From positions 1 through 64,000 of the forward strand of contig JAIQFX010000001.1 in NCBI GenBank assembly GCA_020073005.1: a DNA stretch of 64,000 bases, given 5' to 3'. The notes beneath the pieces are model-generated. The model had not been told where the DNA came from. It saw only the letters and a program-made list of their open reading frames with translations, and ran no database searches. Below, piece after piece: positions 37,371-48,689 of the stretch. A program made the translations under genes and the position numbers. Positions within the stretch are counted from its first letter, which is position 1. Every line of letters begins with the position of its first letter. This DNA comes from Terriglobia bacterium. Lineage in GTDB: Bacteria > Acidobacteriota > Vicinamibacteria > Vicinamibacterales > CAVVIG01.

Positions 37371-38894
37371 CTACTCGTCGTCGAGCGCTGTCGGCGGCGC
37401 GAGCGGAGCCGGCGCCGCTCCCACGAGAGAGTTGTCCGGCGCGTCCGAGCCGGCCGGCGCCGCCGCCGATCGAGCCGCGGGATCGCCGCCGTTCATGTTC
37501 CGCTTCCGCCGCGGACGGATCTCGTACCGCTTGATCATCTCGTTCAGGGTCGTCGGCTTGATGTGCAGCAGCTCGGCCGCGCGCTTCTGCACGCCGCCCG
37601 CCGCTTCGAGCGTCGACTCGATCAGCCGCTTCTCGAAGTCCGTGATCACTTCCTTGAACGAGATCCCCTCGGGCGGCACGATGAACTGCGGCATCTGGAA
37701 GTTCGGCGCCTTCCGCACGTGTTCCGGAATCAGCTCGATGCCGATGCCCGGGCCGGTGCTCAGCACGACGGCGCGCTCGATGACGTTCTCGAGCTCGCGC
37801 ACGTTGCCCGGCCAGTCGTACTCGGTCAGCAGATCGAGCGCCTCCGGCGTCAGCTCGAGTCCGGACTTGCGGTTCTCCTCGCCGTACTTCTCCAGGAAGT
37901 GATGGACGAGGAGCGGGATGTCGTCCTTGCGGTCGCGCAGCGGCGGCAGCTGAATCGAGATGACGTGCAGCCGGTAGAAGAGATCCTCGCGGAACTTCCC
38001 TTCCTCCATCATCTGCCGCAGGTCGACGTTGGTCGCCGCGATGATCCGCACGTCGACCTTGATCGTCTCCATGCCGCCCAGGCGCATGAAGTCGCGCTCC
38101 TGGATGACGCGCAGCAGCTTGGCTTGCGTCTCGAGCGGGACGTTTCCGATTTCGTCGAAGAAGATGCTGCCCTTGTCGGCGAGATCGAACATCCCCTTCT
38201 TCGGATAGACCGCGCCGGTGAACGCGCCCTTGACGTGGCCGAAGAGCGTCGACTCGAGCAGGTCCGGCGGCAGATTGCCGGAATTCACCGTCACGAACGC
38301 CTTGTCCGACCGCGACGAGTTCGCGTGGATCGCGCGCGCGACGAGCTCCTTGCCGGTGCCGCTCTCGCCCTGAATCAGGATCGTCGATCGGCTGGGCGCG
38401 GCCTGGATGATGAGGTCGAACACCTGCCGCATGCGCGGGCTGCGGCCGATGATGTTCGCGAACTTGTGGTACCGCTCCTGGATGTTCTGCCGCAGGTTGC
38501 GGTTCTCGTGGACCAGCCGCCGGCGCTCCATCGCGTTGCGCACGACGACGAGGACTTCGTCGTTCTTGAACGGCTTGGTGATGTAGTCGAACGCGCCGGC
38601 CTTCATCGCCGAGATCGCGCTCTCGACCGAGGCGTAGGCGGTGATGATGATGACGGCGAGATCCTCGTCGATCCGCTTCAGCTCGTCGAGCGTGGCGATG
38701 CCGTCGAGCCCGGGCATCATGATGTCCACGATCGCGGCGTCGAACGGCAGCGCCCGCGCCATCTCGAGCCCTTCCGCGCCGGACGCCGCCAGGCGCACGT
38801 CGTAGCCTTCGCGCGTCAGCAGCGTCTCGAGAATCTCGCGCATGATCTCTTCGTCGTCGACGACGAGAATCGTGCCGTTCCGTGATGTGCCCAT
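37371..38894 (-). CDS. sigma-54-dependent response regulator (NtrC family), intact
   Basis: The 507-residue protein has a receiver domain with D57 and K107. The AAA+ domain has Walker A GESGTGKE (176-183), the sigma-54 contact loop GAFTGA (223-228), Walker B GSIFFDEIG and FREDLFYRLHVI. The C-terminal Fis-type helix-turn-helix (GGVQKRAAELLHIKPTTLNEMIKRY) is followed by a low-complexity tail. It should activate sigma-54 promoters after phosphorylation by the kinase encoded 4 bases upstream. This is the PilR/ZraR-like class; targets are not identifiable here. Confidence 0.93.
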   Translation of the reverse strand: MGTSRNGTILVVDDEEIMREILETLLTREGYDVRLAASGAEGLEMARALPFDAAIVDIMMPGLDGIATLDELKRIDEDLAVIIITAYASVESAISAMKAGAFDYITKPFKNDEVLVVVRNAMERRRLVHENRNLRQNIQERYHKFANIIGRSPRMRQVFDLIIQAAPSRSTILIQGESGTGKELVARAIHANSSRSDKAFVTVNSGNLPPDLLESTLFGHVKGAFTGAVYPKKGMFDLADKGSIFFDEIGNVPLETQAKLLRVIQERDFMRLGGMETIKVDVRIIAATNVDLRQMMEEGKFREDLFYRLHVISIQLPPLRDRKDDIPLLVHHFLEKYGEENRKSGLELTPEALDLLTEYDWPGNVRELENVIERAVVLSTGPGIGIELIPEHVRKAPNFQMPQFIVPPEGISFKEVITDFEKRLIESTLEAAGGVQKRAAELLHIKPTTLNEMIKRYEIRPRRKRNMNGGDPAARSAAAPAGSDAPDNSLVGAAPAPLAPPTALDDE

Positions 38895-38898
38895 AGGT

Positions 38899-41865
38899 TT
38901 ACCGGGCCCTGGCGCTTTGTGCCTCGGCGGGCGCCAGCGGCAGCGTCAGCGTGAACCGCGTGCCCTGACCGACGGCGCTGTCGCAATGAATCGATCCTTC
39001 GTGCTCGCGCATGATGCCGTACGTGATCGAGAGGCCGAGACCGGTGCCCCGGCCGATGGCTTTCGTCGTGAAGAACGGATCGTAGATGCGCGCGAGCTGA
39101 TCGGAGGGAATGCCGGATCCGGTGTCCGCGATCTCGGCGACCACGGCGTCGTCCTCGATCCGCGTCGACACCGACAGCCAGCCGCCGCTCGGCATCGCGT
39201 CGCGGGCGTTGAGGAACAGATTCAGGAAGACCTGCTGCAACTGGTGCTCGATGCCGAGCACCAGCGCCTGCCCCGGCGTCAGCTCGCGGCGGACCTTGAT
39301 GCTGCCGACTTCGAACTGGTGCTCGAGCAGCGAGAAGACGTCGGTGATCACCGCGTTGAGATCGACGTCGATGCGCTCGTTGCTCGACGTCCCCGGCCGC
39401 GACAGGTTCAGCAGGCCGTTGACGATCTTCGCGGCGCGGAACGTCTGACGCTCGATCTTCTCGAGCAGCGGCGTCCTGGGATCGGCGGGATCCGCGCCCT
39501 CGAGCAGCATCTGCGTGTAGCTCGAGATGCCCGTCAGCGGCGTGTTCACTTCATGCGCGACGCCGGCCGCGAGCAGACCGATGGACGCCATCTTCTCCGA
39601 GATCTGGAGCTGTTCTTCCATCCGCACCTGATCGGTGATGTCCTCGATCAGCAGCAGCGTGCCCAGCACTTCGTCGTCGCTGGCGGAATTCTGCAGCGGC
39701 ACTTCCGTCGCGTTCACCAGCAGGCGCGATGTGTCGGCCGACGGCGCGGAGAGCGGCACGCGATGGAGCGTGGCGCCGTACGGATGCTCGAGACGCGCGG
39801 CGCGCAGGGCCTCGACGAACGGCGCGTCGAAGACGTCGCCGAGACGCTTGCCCACGGCCGCTTCGCGCGCGACACCGTAGAAGCTCTCGAGGGCGCGATT
39901 CCAGCGAACGATCCGCTCATCCGCGTCGAACACGGCGAGCCCGTCGTCGAGGGACTCGAGGATGTTCTCGTTGAACTCGCGCATGCGGCCGACTTCCTCG
40001 GCCTTCAGGTGCAGCTGGCGGAACAGCCGTCCGTTCTCGATGGCCGTCGCCACCTGGCCGGCCACGGCCGTCAGCAGCGCGAGGTCCTCGCTGTTGAACG
40101 GCTCGTCGGTTTCCTTGCGGCCCAGCGCGAGCACGGCAATCGCGTGGCCCTCGAACACGCAGGGCACGAAGTAGAAGATCCCCGCGTCGCGCCAGAACTC
40201 GACTTCCTCGGCCGCGTAGCGGGCGCCCGCGATCGGATCGTCGAGCGCGACCGTGTGACCGGCGTCGAGCCGCGGCATCAGCGACGACGCGCGCGAGAGG
40301 CGCGGCACGGGCTGGGCGAACCCGTAATCGCCGAGCGAGCTGAAGTGGCCCTTCCGGTCGTCGTCACCCGGCGCCAGCATCAGCGCCATGCGATCGACGA
40401 CCAGCGTCTCGACGATGCGGGCGACGAGCCGCTGGCTGAGGCGCACGACGTCGAGGTCGCTGTTCAAGTCGCGCGCGAAGGCGACGAGCGCGCGCCGGTA
40501 GTCGTACCGGTCGCGGTAGAACACGCGGTCCAGCGCGTTCTGCAGCGCGTCTTTGACCGGTTTCAGCAGAAGGACGATGACGGCCGTCGCCAGCAGCGCG
40601 ACGATCCAGTTGTGCGGGTCCTGATCGTCGGCGAACACGAAGCCGACGGCTTTCCGCATCGCAAAGTAGAGCGTGACGCTGGCGGCCAGGAACGTCGCGT
40701 ACACCAGGCCGTGCTTGATGATCACTTCGACGTCGCGCAGGCGGTACCGCACGATGGCGCAGGCGAACGCGAGCGGGACAAGACCAAGCGGAATCGCCGT
40801 CAGCTGCAGCGCGAGCGGCGGATCGACGCCGAGCGCCCACGGCAGCGCGTAGAACACGGCGAAGGGCCCGACGCCGAGCGCCGTGCCCCACGCGATCCAA
40901 CGCAGCTGGCGCCGCGCCGTCACGGACGTGATCTGCTGGAAGGCGCGCACCAGGATCACCAGGGCCGCGACCGCGCACACGAAGAGGTACACCGGCTCGA
41001 GACGGTCCAGCGTCTGGATCACGCGCGAGAACATCGGACCGGACATCGTCCCCTGCGATCCGCGCACGATCGCGATCACGCGCGCCGCGCCGAGTCCGAG
41101 CGCCGGCAGGTACATCCACAGCGCGAGCCGCTCGGTGGTCGACGGCCGCTCGGGGAAGACGATCGTGAAATGCAGGAGGAGCGGCGGGAGCAGCGCACAC
41201 GCGATCGCGTCGCCCCAGTAGAACGCCCAGTCGAGCCGATCGAACGGACCGCTGAACGAGAACGTGAAGACGCCGAAGAACGCGACGCACAGCCAGAAGA
41301 AATGCAGCGTCGCCTGATCGCGCGGGCGCCGCAGACGGACCGAGGCGCCGACGAGCAGCGTGAAGAGCCCGACCGCGGCCAGCACGAAGTACATCTGACT
41401 GCCGCGCGGGGACGCGGCCAGCGAGACATCGAGCGCCTGCTGCGTGCCGAGGCGGAGCACGGAGTACGTGAGCCGGGTGCCCGCCTGGCTCTGATGCTGG
41501 TACTCGATCACGTCCGCGCGCGTCTGCACCGGCACGCCGTTGACCGCCACCAGCACGTCGCCGCGCTGCAGTCCGGCGGCCGCGGCGGCGGAGCCGGACG
41601 CGATCTCGACGGCCGTCACACCTTCGGGCCGCGCGTCCCAGTGCACGCCGTCTTCGACTTCGTGCCACCGCGAGTACAGGGCGATGTTCGCGAGGCCCAG
41701 CGTGAGGAGCGCCAGGGCCACCGCGACGGCGAAGACAGATCGTCCCCAGACGAGCCAGCGGCTCTCGATCGGCTCGGGTGTCAGTTCGTAATCGAGCATG
41801 GGGAACGAGGCCGTATCGACCTCACGCGTCGACACTTCGCCGGCCGTTTGCGTAGCAAGGCTCAT
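38899..41865 (-). CDS. multi-domain sensor histidine kinase with PDZ, GAF and PAS domains
   Basis: The 988-residue protein has one membrane helix (about 41-63), a PDZ domain (about 80-150: GLQRGDVLVAVNGVPVQTRADV), about eight further membrane helices (158-434), a GAF domain (about 465-615), a PAS domain (about 630-745) and a HisKA/HATPase core with H771 in GVAHEVNTPLTGISSY. N and G boxes are seen in NLFLNARDAMPSGGW, DTGSGI and GRGTGLGLSITYGIM. The topology suggests that the PDZ faces the periplasm, where it may bind peptide ends. It is paired with the adjacent sigma-54 regulator. Confidence 0.9.
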   Translation of the reverse strand: MSLATQTAGEVSTREVDTASFPMLDYELTPEPIESRWLVWGRSVFAVAVALALLTLGLANIALYSRWHEVEDGVHWDARPEGVTAVEIASGSAAAAAGLQRGDVLVAVNGVPVQTRADVIEYQHQSQAGTRLTYSVLRLGTQQALDVSLAASPRGSQMYFVLAAVGLFTLLVGASVRLRRPRDQATLHFFWLCVAFFGVFTFSFSGPFDRLDWAFYWGDAIACALLPPLLLHFTIVFPERPSTTERLALWMYLPALGLGAARVIAIVRGSQGTMSGPMFSRVIQTLDRLEPVYLFVCAVAALVILVRAFQQITSVTARRQLRWIAWGTALGVGPFAVFYALPWALGVDPPLALQLTAIPLGLVPLAFACAIVRYRLRDVEVIIKHGLVYATFLAASVTLYFAMRKAVGFVFADDQDPHNWIVALLATAVIVLLLKPVKDALQNALDRVFYRDRYDYRRALVAFARDLNSDLDVVRLSQRLVARIVETLVVDRMALMLAPGDDDRKGHFSSLGDYGFAQPVPRLSRASSLMPRLDAGHTVALDDPIAGARYAAEEVEFWRDAGIFYFVPCVFEGHAIAVLALGRKETDEPFNSEDLALLTAVAGQVATAIENGRLFRQLHLKAEEVGRMREFNENILESLDDGLAVFDADERIVRWNRALESFYGVAREAAVGKRLGDVFDAPFVEALRAARLEHPYGATLHRVPLSAPSADTSRLLVNATEVPLQNSASDDEVLGTLLLIEDITDQVRMEEQLQISEKMASIGLLAAGVAHEVNTPLTGISSYTQMLLEGADPADPRTPLLEKIERQTFRAAKIVNGLLNLSRPGTSSNERIDVDLNAVITDVFSLLEHQFEVGSIKVRRELTPGQALVLGIEHQLQQVFLNLFLNARDAMPSGGWLSVSTRIEDDAVVAEIADTGSGIPSDQLARIYDPFFTTKAIGRGTGLGLSITYGIMREHEGSIHCDSAVGQGTRFTLTLPLAPAEAQSARAR

Positions 41866-42016
41866 ACCCTGAATTCGATCCCGTGACGCATATCTAACTT
41901 ACTGCGAGTATTGCACTTACCATACACGAATAACACGAAAAACCGCGCAGGCTCCAACGAAGCGGAGCAAGTCTTCGGCATTATGGATCGTGGTGCGTGG
42001 GCGGTCGGAATCCGCG

Positions 42017-43954
42017 TCAGAACTTGAGCGTCAATCCGCCGACGATGCGCTTGGGGGGACGGACGACGAGCAGCTCGTCGTAGACCGATTGGTCGAAGGA
42101 CGTGTCGCGGAAGAAATTGCGGACCGCGACCAGCGCCTCCCACTTGGCGTTGCTGAAATCCATGAAGGGCAGGGACTGGCGCACCTGCACGTCGAAGCGC
42201 GAGTCGAGCGCCGGCCGCTCGCCCGTCTGTCCGGCGCGCGCGATGGACGCCGCGGTCCCCGGATTGGCGAACGCGTTGCTCACGCGATACAGGACGATGA
42301 CGTGCGTCGACGTTTCCGGCACGTCGGTTTCGATCGACGTCGAGACGTCGTGAATGCGCTCCGGCTCCGTTCGGATGGCCGACGGCGCGTACAGCAGCAT
42401 GTACGCCAGATCGTCGGTGGGGCTCACGTGCGCCCGCGCCACCGAGTACTCGACCGATCCGCGGATGCGGCCCGCCAGCGCCGCGCGAAGACCCGCGCTC
42501 ATGCCGGAGGCGTTGACGTCACCGGCGTTGCCCAGAAGGTAGTTGCCGACGGCCGGCGCGCCGGGAAGATCGAGACCGAACAGCGTGACGAGCTGATCGG
42601 CGACGTGCTGGTGGAACGCGCGCACCGACACGGTCGTCGACGCGATGTCGCGCTCGACCTCCAGCTCCATGTGGTTCGAGTGCTCGGCCGCGAGCGGCTG
42701 CCCGGCGACGAGCGACGAGAAGGTGCGCTGCGGCGGCAGCCAGATGCCACGGTCCAGGCGCGGCATGAATTCTTCGGCGCCGGGGGCGACGGCGCGGCGC
42801 GAGAAGGTCGCGCTGACGCGGAGGTGATCGAGCGGCGCCACCGTGAGCGACGCGCGCGGACTCAGCAGATTCTGGCCCTCGAGGTAGTCGTAGCGCGCGT
42901 AGCTGCCGCCGTAGGTCAGCGTGATCGCGGGCGTCAGCGCGAACGTGTCGAAGGCGTAGACCGCGCCCGCGTTCCGGCTGCCGTCCGCGGCGCTCTGCGT
43001 CATCGGCTGGAAGCTGCCGCCGTCATAGCGCTGCGCGCTGTAGGACCACCCGAGGTCGTAGAGATGCCGCGCGGGCGCGCGCGTCGTGTATTCGCCGGCG
43101 ACGATCCACGACGCGATGTCGCCCTGCGTGAGCGCCGCGCGCACGGTCCAGTCCGCGTGCTCGCCGACCGGCGCGCCGAGCGCGAGATACGCGATGCTGT
43201 GCGAGAAATTCTCGGCCGTGAGCAGCTGCTGCGGCGTGTCGAACGGGCCCGTCGTCAGCAGGTTGACCTGGCCGGAGAACGGCGTGCCTTCGAAGAAGTT
43301 GGTCGCGATCCGCGCAGGCGATTCGACCGCGCGCGCCAGCGCGTTCGACGGATTGAAGCCCGTCGCGTCGTGCGGCGTGTCGTCGGCCAGAAGCTCGGCC
43401 GGAATCGTCGCGTCTTTCAGGATGCTGCGGCGCGCGTGGCGCAGCCGCCAGGCGATCTCACCGTGATCGTCGGCGCCGTCGGTGTCGGTGCCCGCGGGCG
43501 CGTCCGCCGGCTGAGCGGACGCCGGGGTTCCGCCGAGGCCGGCCGTCGCGACCGGGTACGAGGCCGTGCCCGTGCCGGCAGCGCGGCGCAGCGCGATGGA
43601 CGATGACGCGCGCGTGCTCGGGTGGACATCCACCAGCTGCCCGCGCGACGCGACGAAGCCCATGGAGTGCGCTCGAACGAGATACGAGCCGGGCGACAGC
43701 GGATGCAGTTCGAAGCGGCCGCTGCGATCGGTGACGGCGAACCGGCTCACCGATCCGAGCGCGGAAACCATCGCGCCGGCGATCGGCAGCCCCTGCTCGT
43801 CGCGCACCTGCCCCTGAATCGATCCGGGCGCGAGCGACGCCAGCCGCATCACGGGCTGCGTCGACAACGAGGGCTGCGCCGCCGCGACGGCCGGAAGGCA
43901 GAGAAGCGACAGACCGACGATCGCCGTCGACGCCGTCATGGCCGTGCTTCTCAT
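42017..43954 (-). CDS. TonB-dependent-receptor-like outer membrane protein
   Basis: The 645-residue protein has a signal peptide (about 1-26) and a carboxypeptidase-regulatory-like beta domain (about 46-112: IQGQVRDEQGLPIAGAMVSA, DRSGRFELHPLSPGSYLV). The remainder looks like a beta-barrel with alternating residues, ending in the aromatic GGLTLKF expected of an outer-membrane protein. I see no clear plug domain or TonB box, and the barrel is short, so it may be a receptor-like or fibre-like member of the OmpA-related TonB receptors common in Acidobacteriota. It lies downstream of a secreted-protein gene on the same strand. Confidence 0.78.
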   Translation of the reverse strand: MRSTAMTASTAIVGLSLLCLPAVAAAQPSLSTQPVMRLASLAPGSIQGQVRDEQGLPIAGAMVSALGSVSRFAVTDRSGRFELHPLSPGSYLVRAHSMGFVASRGQLVDVHPSTRASSSIALRRAAGTGTASYPVATAGLGGTPASAQPADAPAGTDTDGADDHGEIAWRLRHARRSILKDATIPAELLADDTPHDATGFNPSNALARAVESPARIATNFFEGTPFSGQVNLLTTGPFDTPQQLLTAENFSHSIAYLALGAPVGEHADWTVRAALTQGDIASWIVAGEYTTRAPARHLYDLGWSYSAQRYDGGSFQPMTQSAADGSRNAGAVYAFDTFALTPAITLTYGGSYARYDYLEGQNLLSPRASLTVAPLDHLRVSATFSRRAVAPGAEEFMPRLDRGIWLPPQRTFSSLVAGQPLAAEHSNHMELEVERDIASTTVSVRAFHQHVADQLVTLFGLDLPGAPAVGNYLLGNAGDVNASGMSAGLRAALAGRIRGSVEYSVARAHVSPTDDLAYMLLYAPSAIRTEPERIHDVSTSIETDVPETSTHVIVLYRVSNAFANPGTAASIARAGQTGERPALDSRFDVQVRQSLPFMDFSNAKWEALVAVRNFFRDTSFDQSVYDELLVVRPPKRIVGGLTLKF

Positions 43955-44006
43955 ATCAAGTCCTCATCCCAGGGCGCTGCCGTTCGCGCGGATACCCTGG
44001 CCTGCG

Positions 44007-45089
44007 CTACGAACCGCTGACGGAGAAATTCACGTCTCTGGTCAGCGTCTTGTTCGCGATCTTGTCGGTGACCTTGATCTCGAGCCGGTATTGCCCTTCG
44101 GGGAACGACGCCAGCGGCACGGCCTGTCCCGTCTGCAGCTGATGGCCCGCAGCCAGATCGAACTGCGGCGGGAGCGTCTGCGCGTTCAGAGTCTGCGGAT
44201 TCGTCTTGTTGAAGAACTTCTCCCCCGCCTTGCACGGCTCGCCCGCCTTCGGCTCGCTGCCGGCCGCCGCCTGGCAGAAGTTGTATTCCACCATCACGTC
44301 GGGCTTGTTCGCGCTGTCGACCTTCGGGTTGTAGATGAGCATGAAGGTGGACAGCTCGGACTTCTTGGTGAACTTCGTGTCGAATGCGGGAAGGATTTCC
44401 ATCGCGCCGAGCGCGTACGGCCGATCCGCCTGCTGCTGCGGCGTCAGCGGCGCGGGCAACGGATCGATGCGCGAGGCGATGATGACGCTGCTGGTCGCGA
44501 GGTCGCCGTTCCAGAAGTCCGGCACCACCACGGTCTGCTTCATGAAGGACGCCTTCTGCGGCGGCGCGTTCTTGGGCGGCTTCTCCTGGGTCGGCTCCTT
44601 CGCGATGACGAACACGTCGTAGGTGCCCGCGGAGACGGTGAACGAGCGCGAAATGCGCATCGGATTCTGGCCCGCGGCCACCGGAACGAAGCTGATGTCC
44701 TCGTAGGCGTAATCGGGCTTCTTCTTGTTGTCCTTCTTGTCGTCCTTCTTCTGACCCGCGGCGGGCGCCGCTTCGGCCGCGCTCCTCGCCACGACGCGCC
44801 AGTAGAACGCCACGGTGCCGCCGGTGATCTTCGACGGGTCGATCGACACGGTGAACGGGACGTACTGCTTGTTCCCCTGAGCCTTCAGCGCGTCCTCACG
44901 GACCCACGCGAGCGCGAGGTCACCCGGCGCCGGCTGCCCGGCCGCGATCTCGTCGACCAGCTTGACGACGTTCTGGATTTCCTTCTTCTGCGCTTCGTCC
45001 TGTTTCTTGTCTTTCTGCGCGAACAGGCCCGTGGACGCCGAAACGACGAGCGCCACGGCCATAGCGAGTGCGGGACGCCGATACTTCAT
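44007..45089 (-). CDS. secreted protein of unknown function
   Basis: The start is placed at ATG 45089 (MKYRRPALAMAVALVVSAST) because this begins a clean signal peptide and lies about 35 bases after a good promoter; 360 residues. The mature part has a lysine-rich stretch (QKKDDKKDNKKKPDY) and several beta-rich segments with motifs such as SFTVSAGTYDVFVIAKEP and FPEGQYRLEIKVTDKIANKTL. The ending looks like a Ig-like module seen in GWxTD-type proteins. No enzyme motif is visible. It is probably periplasmic. Confidence 0.72.
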   Translation of the reverse strand: MKYRRPALAMAVALVVSASTGLFAQKDKKQDEAQKKEIQNVVKLVDEIAAGQPAPGDLALAWVREDALKAQGNKQYVPFTVSIDPSKITGGTVAFYWRVVARSAAEAAPAAGQKKDDKKDNKKKPDYAYEDISFVPVAAGQNPMRISRSFTVSAGTYDVFVIAKEPTQEKPPKNAPPQKASFMKQTVVVPDFWNGDLATSSVIIASRIDPLPAPLTPQQQADRPYALGAMEILPAFDTKFTKKSELSTFMLIYNPKVDSANKPDVMVEYNFCQAAAGSEPKAGEPCKAGEKFFNKTNPQTLNAQTLPPQFDLAAGHQLQTGQAVPLASFPEGQYRLEIKVTDKIANKTLTRDVNFSVSGS

Positions 45090-45130
45090 AAAGCCCAGTC
45101 TCCCCAGAATGAAGAAGTGTGGAATGGACA

Positions 45131-45160
45131 ATAATAGGCGTCCACTCGCAGTCAAGTCAA
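45131..45160 (-). promoter_or_regulatory. sigma-70-type promoter of the secreted-protein gene
   Basis: On the minus strand TTGACT (45155-45160) and TATTAT (45131-45136) are separated by 18 bases, about 40 bases before the chosen ATG at 45089. Confidence 0.6.
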
Positions 45161-45228
45161 ACCCTTCTGCGATCAGCACTTCAGGCGGGTTTAGGCGTCC
45201 TTCCGACGTGCTACTCTAGTTCCCCCCG

Positions 45229-46518
45229 ATGTTGGCGCTGCTCGACGACAGCCTCGTGATCGTGCTGGCCGGCGGTGCCGGCGAACGCCTGTATCCGCTC
45301 ACGAAGGAACGCGCCAAGCCGGCCGTCTACTTCGGCGGCCCGTACCGCATCATCGACTTCGCGCTCAGCAACTGCATCAACTCGGGCCTGCGGCGCATCT
45401 TCATCGCCACGCAGTACAAATCGCTCTCGCTCAACCGCCACATCCGGATGGGCTGGAACATCGTCTCGGAGGAGCTCGGCGAGTTCGTCGAGATTCTGCC
45501 GCCGCAGAAGCGCGTCAGCGAACACTGGTACCAGGGCACGGCCGACGCGGTGTACCAGAACCTCTACTCGATCATGCGCGAGAGCCCGCGTCACCTGATC
45601 GTGCTGTCGGGCGACCACGTGTACAAGATGGACTATTCGCGCATGCTGCGGTTCCATCTGGACCATGCGGCCGCCGTGACGCTCGCCACGATCGAAGTGT
45701 CGATCGCCGACGCCAACCGGTTCGGCGTGATCGCGGTCGACGAGACGGAACGCGTCACGGGATTCCAGGAGAAGCCGAACGCGCCGAGCGCGGTGCCGGG
45801 CGCGCCGGACCTCGCGCTGGCCTCGATGGGCGTGTACATCTTCGACACCGAGGTTCTCGTCCGCGCGCTCGAAGCCGACGCCAACCAGCCGACGACGCAC
45901 GATTTCGGGAAGGACATCATCCCGACGCTGATCCACCAGGTGCCCGTCTACGCGTACCGGTTCTACGACGAGAACAAGAAGGCGTCCAAGTACTGGCGCG
46001 ACATCGGCACGCTGGACGCCTACTTCGAAGCCAACATGGATCTCTGTCACGTGAATCCGGAGTTCAACCTGTACGATCCGGAGTGGCCGCTGCGGACGTA
46101 CCAGCCGCAGGCGCCGCCCGCGAAGTTCGTCTTCGCGGAGGCGGGCGCGCGATGCGGACAGGCGCTCGACTCAGTCATCTCGCCGGGCTGCATCGTGTCG
46201 GGCAGCAGCATCTACGGCAGCGTCCTCTGCCCGAACGTGCGCGTGCACAGCTTCTGTCACATCGAGCAGTCGATTCTGATGCCGGGCGTGCGCGTCGGAC
46301 GCCACGCGCGCATGCGCCGCGCGATCATCGACCGCGACGTGCTCATTCCGCGCGGCGCGCTCATCGGCTACGACGAGGCCGAGGATCGCCGCCGCCACAC
46401 CGTCACGGACTCGGGCGTCGTCGTCGTCACGACGGATGATGAGCCGCTGATCGGGAAGTTGAGCGACGAAGCGCTGAGGTTCGAGGCGGAAGCAGACCGC
46501 AGGGGCGGAGGAGGCTGA
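45229..46518 (+). CDS. glgC: glucose-1-phosphate adenylyltransferase GlgC
   Basis: GlgC makes ADP-glucose for glycogen. The 429-residue protein has VLAGGAGERLYPLTKERAKPAVYFGG, RIIDFALSNCINSGLRRI, EHWYQGTADAVYQN, SGDHVYKMDY, FQEKPNAP, SMGVYIFD, and the regulatory C-terminal beta-helix ending in IIDRDVLIPRGALIGYD. Enzymes of this class are controlled by glycolytic intermediates, which fits the neighbouring eno and gpmA genes. A heptamer array separates it from eno. Confidence 0.94.
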   Translation: MLALLDDSLVIVLAGGAGERLYPLTKERAKPAVYFGGPYRIIDFALSNCINSGLRRIFIATQYKSLSLNRHIRMGWNIVSEELGEFVEILPPQKRVSEHWYQGTADAVYQNLYSIMRESPRHLIVLSGDHVYKMDYSRMLRFHLDHAAAVTLATIEVSIADANRFGVIAVDETERVTGFQEKPNAPSAVPGAPDLALASMGVYIFDTEVLVRALEADANQPTTHDFGKDIIPTLIHQVPVYAYRFYDENKKASKYWRDIGTLDAYFEANMDLCHVNPEFNLYDPEWPLRTYQPQAPPAKFVFAEAGARCGQALDSVISPGCIVSGSSIYGSVLCPNVRVHSFCHIEQSILMPGVRVGRHARMRRAIIDRDVLIPRGALIGYDEAEDRRRHTVTDSGVVVVTTDDEPLIGKLSDEALRFEAEADRRGGGG

Positions 46519-46531
46519 AACGGAAACTTGA

Positions 46532-47920
<1,389 letters not shown>

Positions 47921-47922
<2 letters not shown>

Positions 47923-47952
47923 CCAGATAACCAGATGACTCGATGATCAGAT
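47921..47952. repeat. 8-base array spanning the eno stop and gpmA start
   Basis: Octamers GACCAGAT, AACCAGAT, GACTCGAT, GATCAGAT follow in register. The eno stop overlaps the first unit and the gpmA ATG (47943) falls across units three and four. Confidence 0.65.
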
Positions 47953-48689
47953 TAGTCCTTTTGCGCCACGGCGAAAGCACCTGGAATCAGGAGAACCGTT
48001 TCACTGGCTGGACCGACGTCGATTTGTCCGAGCGCGGCCGCGCCGAAGCGCTCGAGGCCGGCCGGCTGCTGCGTGAAGGCGGGTACGTGTTCGACATCGC
48101 GTACACCTCGGTGCTGAAGCGCGCGATTCGCACGCTGTGGACGACGCTGGACGTGCTCGACTTGATGTGGATTCCGGTGATCAACAGCTGGCGCCTGAAC
48201 GAGCGCCACTACGGCGCGCTGCAGGGACTGAACAAGGCGGAGACCGCCGCGAAGCACGGCGAGGCGCAGACCAAGATCTGGCGCCGGAGTTACGACATCC
48301 CGCCGCCGCCGCTGACGCCGGACGACGAGCGCCATCCGTCGCGCGATCCGCGGTACGCCGCGCTGAGCGCCGCCGATCTTCCGCTCACCGAATCGCTCAA
48401 AGACACCGTCGCGCGGTTTCTGCCGTACTGGCACGGCACGATCGCGCCGGCGATCGCGTCGGGCCAGCGCGTCCTGATTGCCGCGCACGGCAACAGCCTG
48501 CGCGCGCTCGTGAAGTACCTCGACGAGGTGTCGGAAGCCGACATCGTGGAGCTGAATATTCCGACAGGCATCCCGCTCGTCTACGAGCTCGATCAGCGAC
48601 TGAAGCCGATCCGCCACTACTACCTCGGCGATCCGGCCGCAGCCGCCGCGGCCGCCGCGCGCGTCGCCGCGCAGGCGGCAAAGAAGTAA
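47943..48689 (+). CDS. gpmA: 2,3-bisphosphoglycerate-dependent phosphoglycerate mutase GpmA
   Basis: GpmA interconverts 3- and 2-phosphoglycerate, the step next to enolase. The 248-residue protein has [18 protein letters not shown] with the phospho-His, [24 protein letters not shown], and [14 protein letters not shown] with the second His. The C-terminus is an alanine-rich tail. It is cotranscribed with eno. Its stop codon is in the first unit of a heptamer array. Confidence 0.95.
   Translation: MIRLVLLRHGESTWNQENRFTGWTDVDLSERGRAEALEAGRLLREGGYVFDIAYTSVLKRAIRTLWTTLDVLDLMWIPVINSWRLNERHYGALQGLNKAETAAKHGEAQTKIWRRSYDIPPPPLTPDDERHPSRDPRYAALSAADLPLTESLKDTVARFLPYWHGTIAPAIASGQRVLIAAHGNSLRALVKYLDEVSEADIVELNIPTGIPLVYELDQRLKPIRHYYLGDPAAAAAAAARVAAQAAKK

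Noticed and set aside
38842-41886. 1000-codon plus-strand frame opposite the PDZ kinase
   Set aside because: Composition dominated by Arg, His, Asp and Val with no domains; antisense to a multi-domain kinase with clear motifs.
41866-42016. Sigma-54 promoter in the AT-rich leader of the PDZ kinase gene
   Set aside because: A TGG and a TGC are present but the spacing does not fit the -24/-12 pattern.
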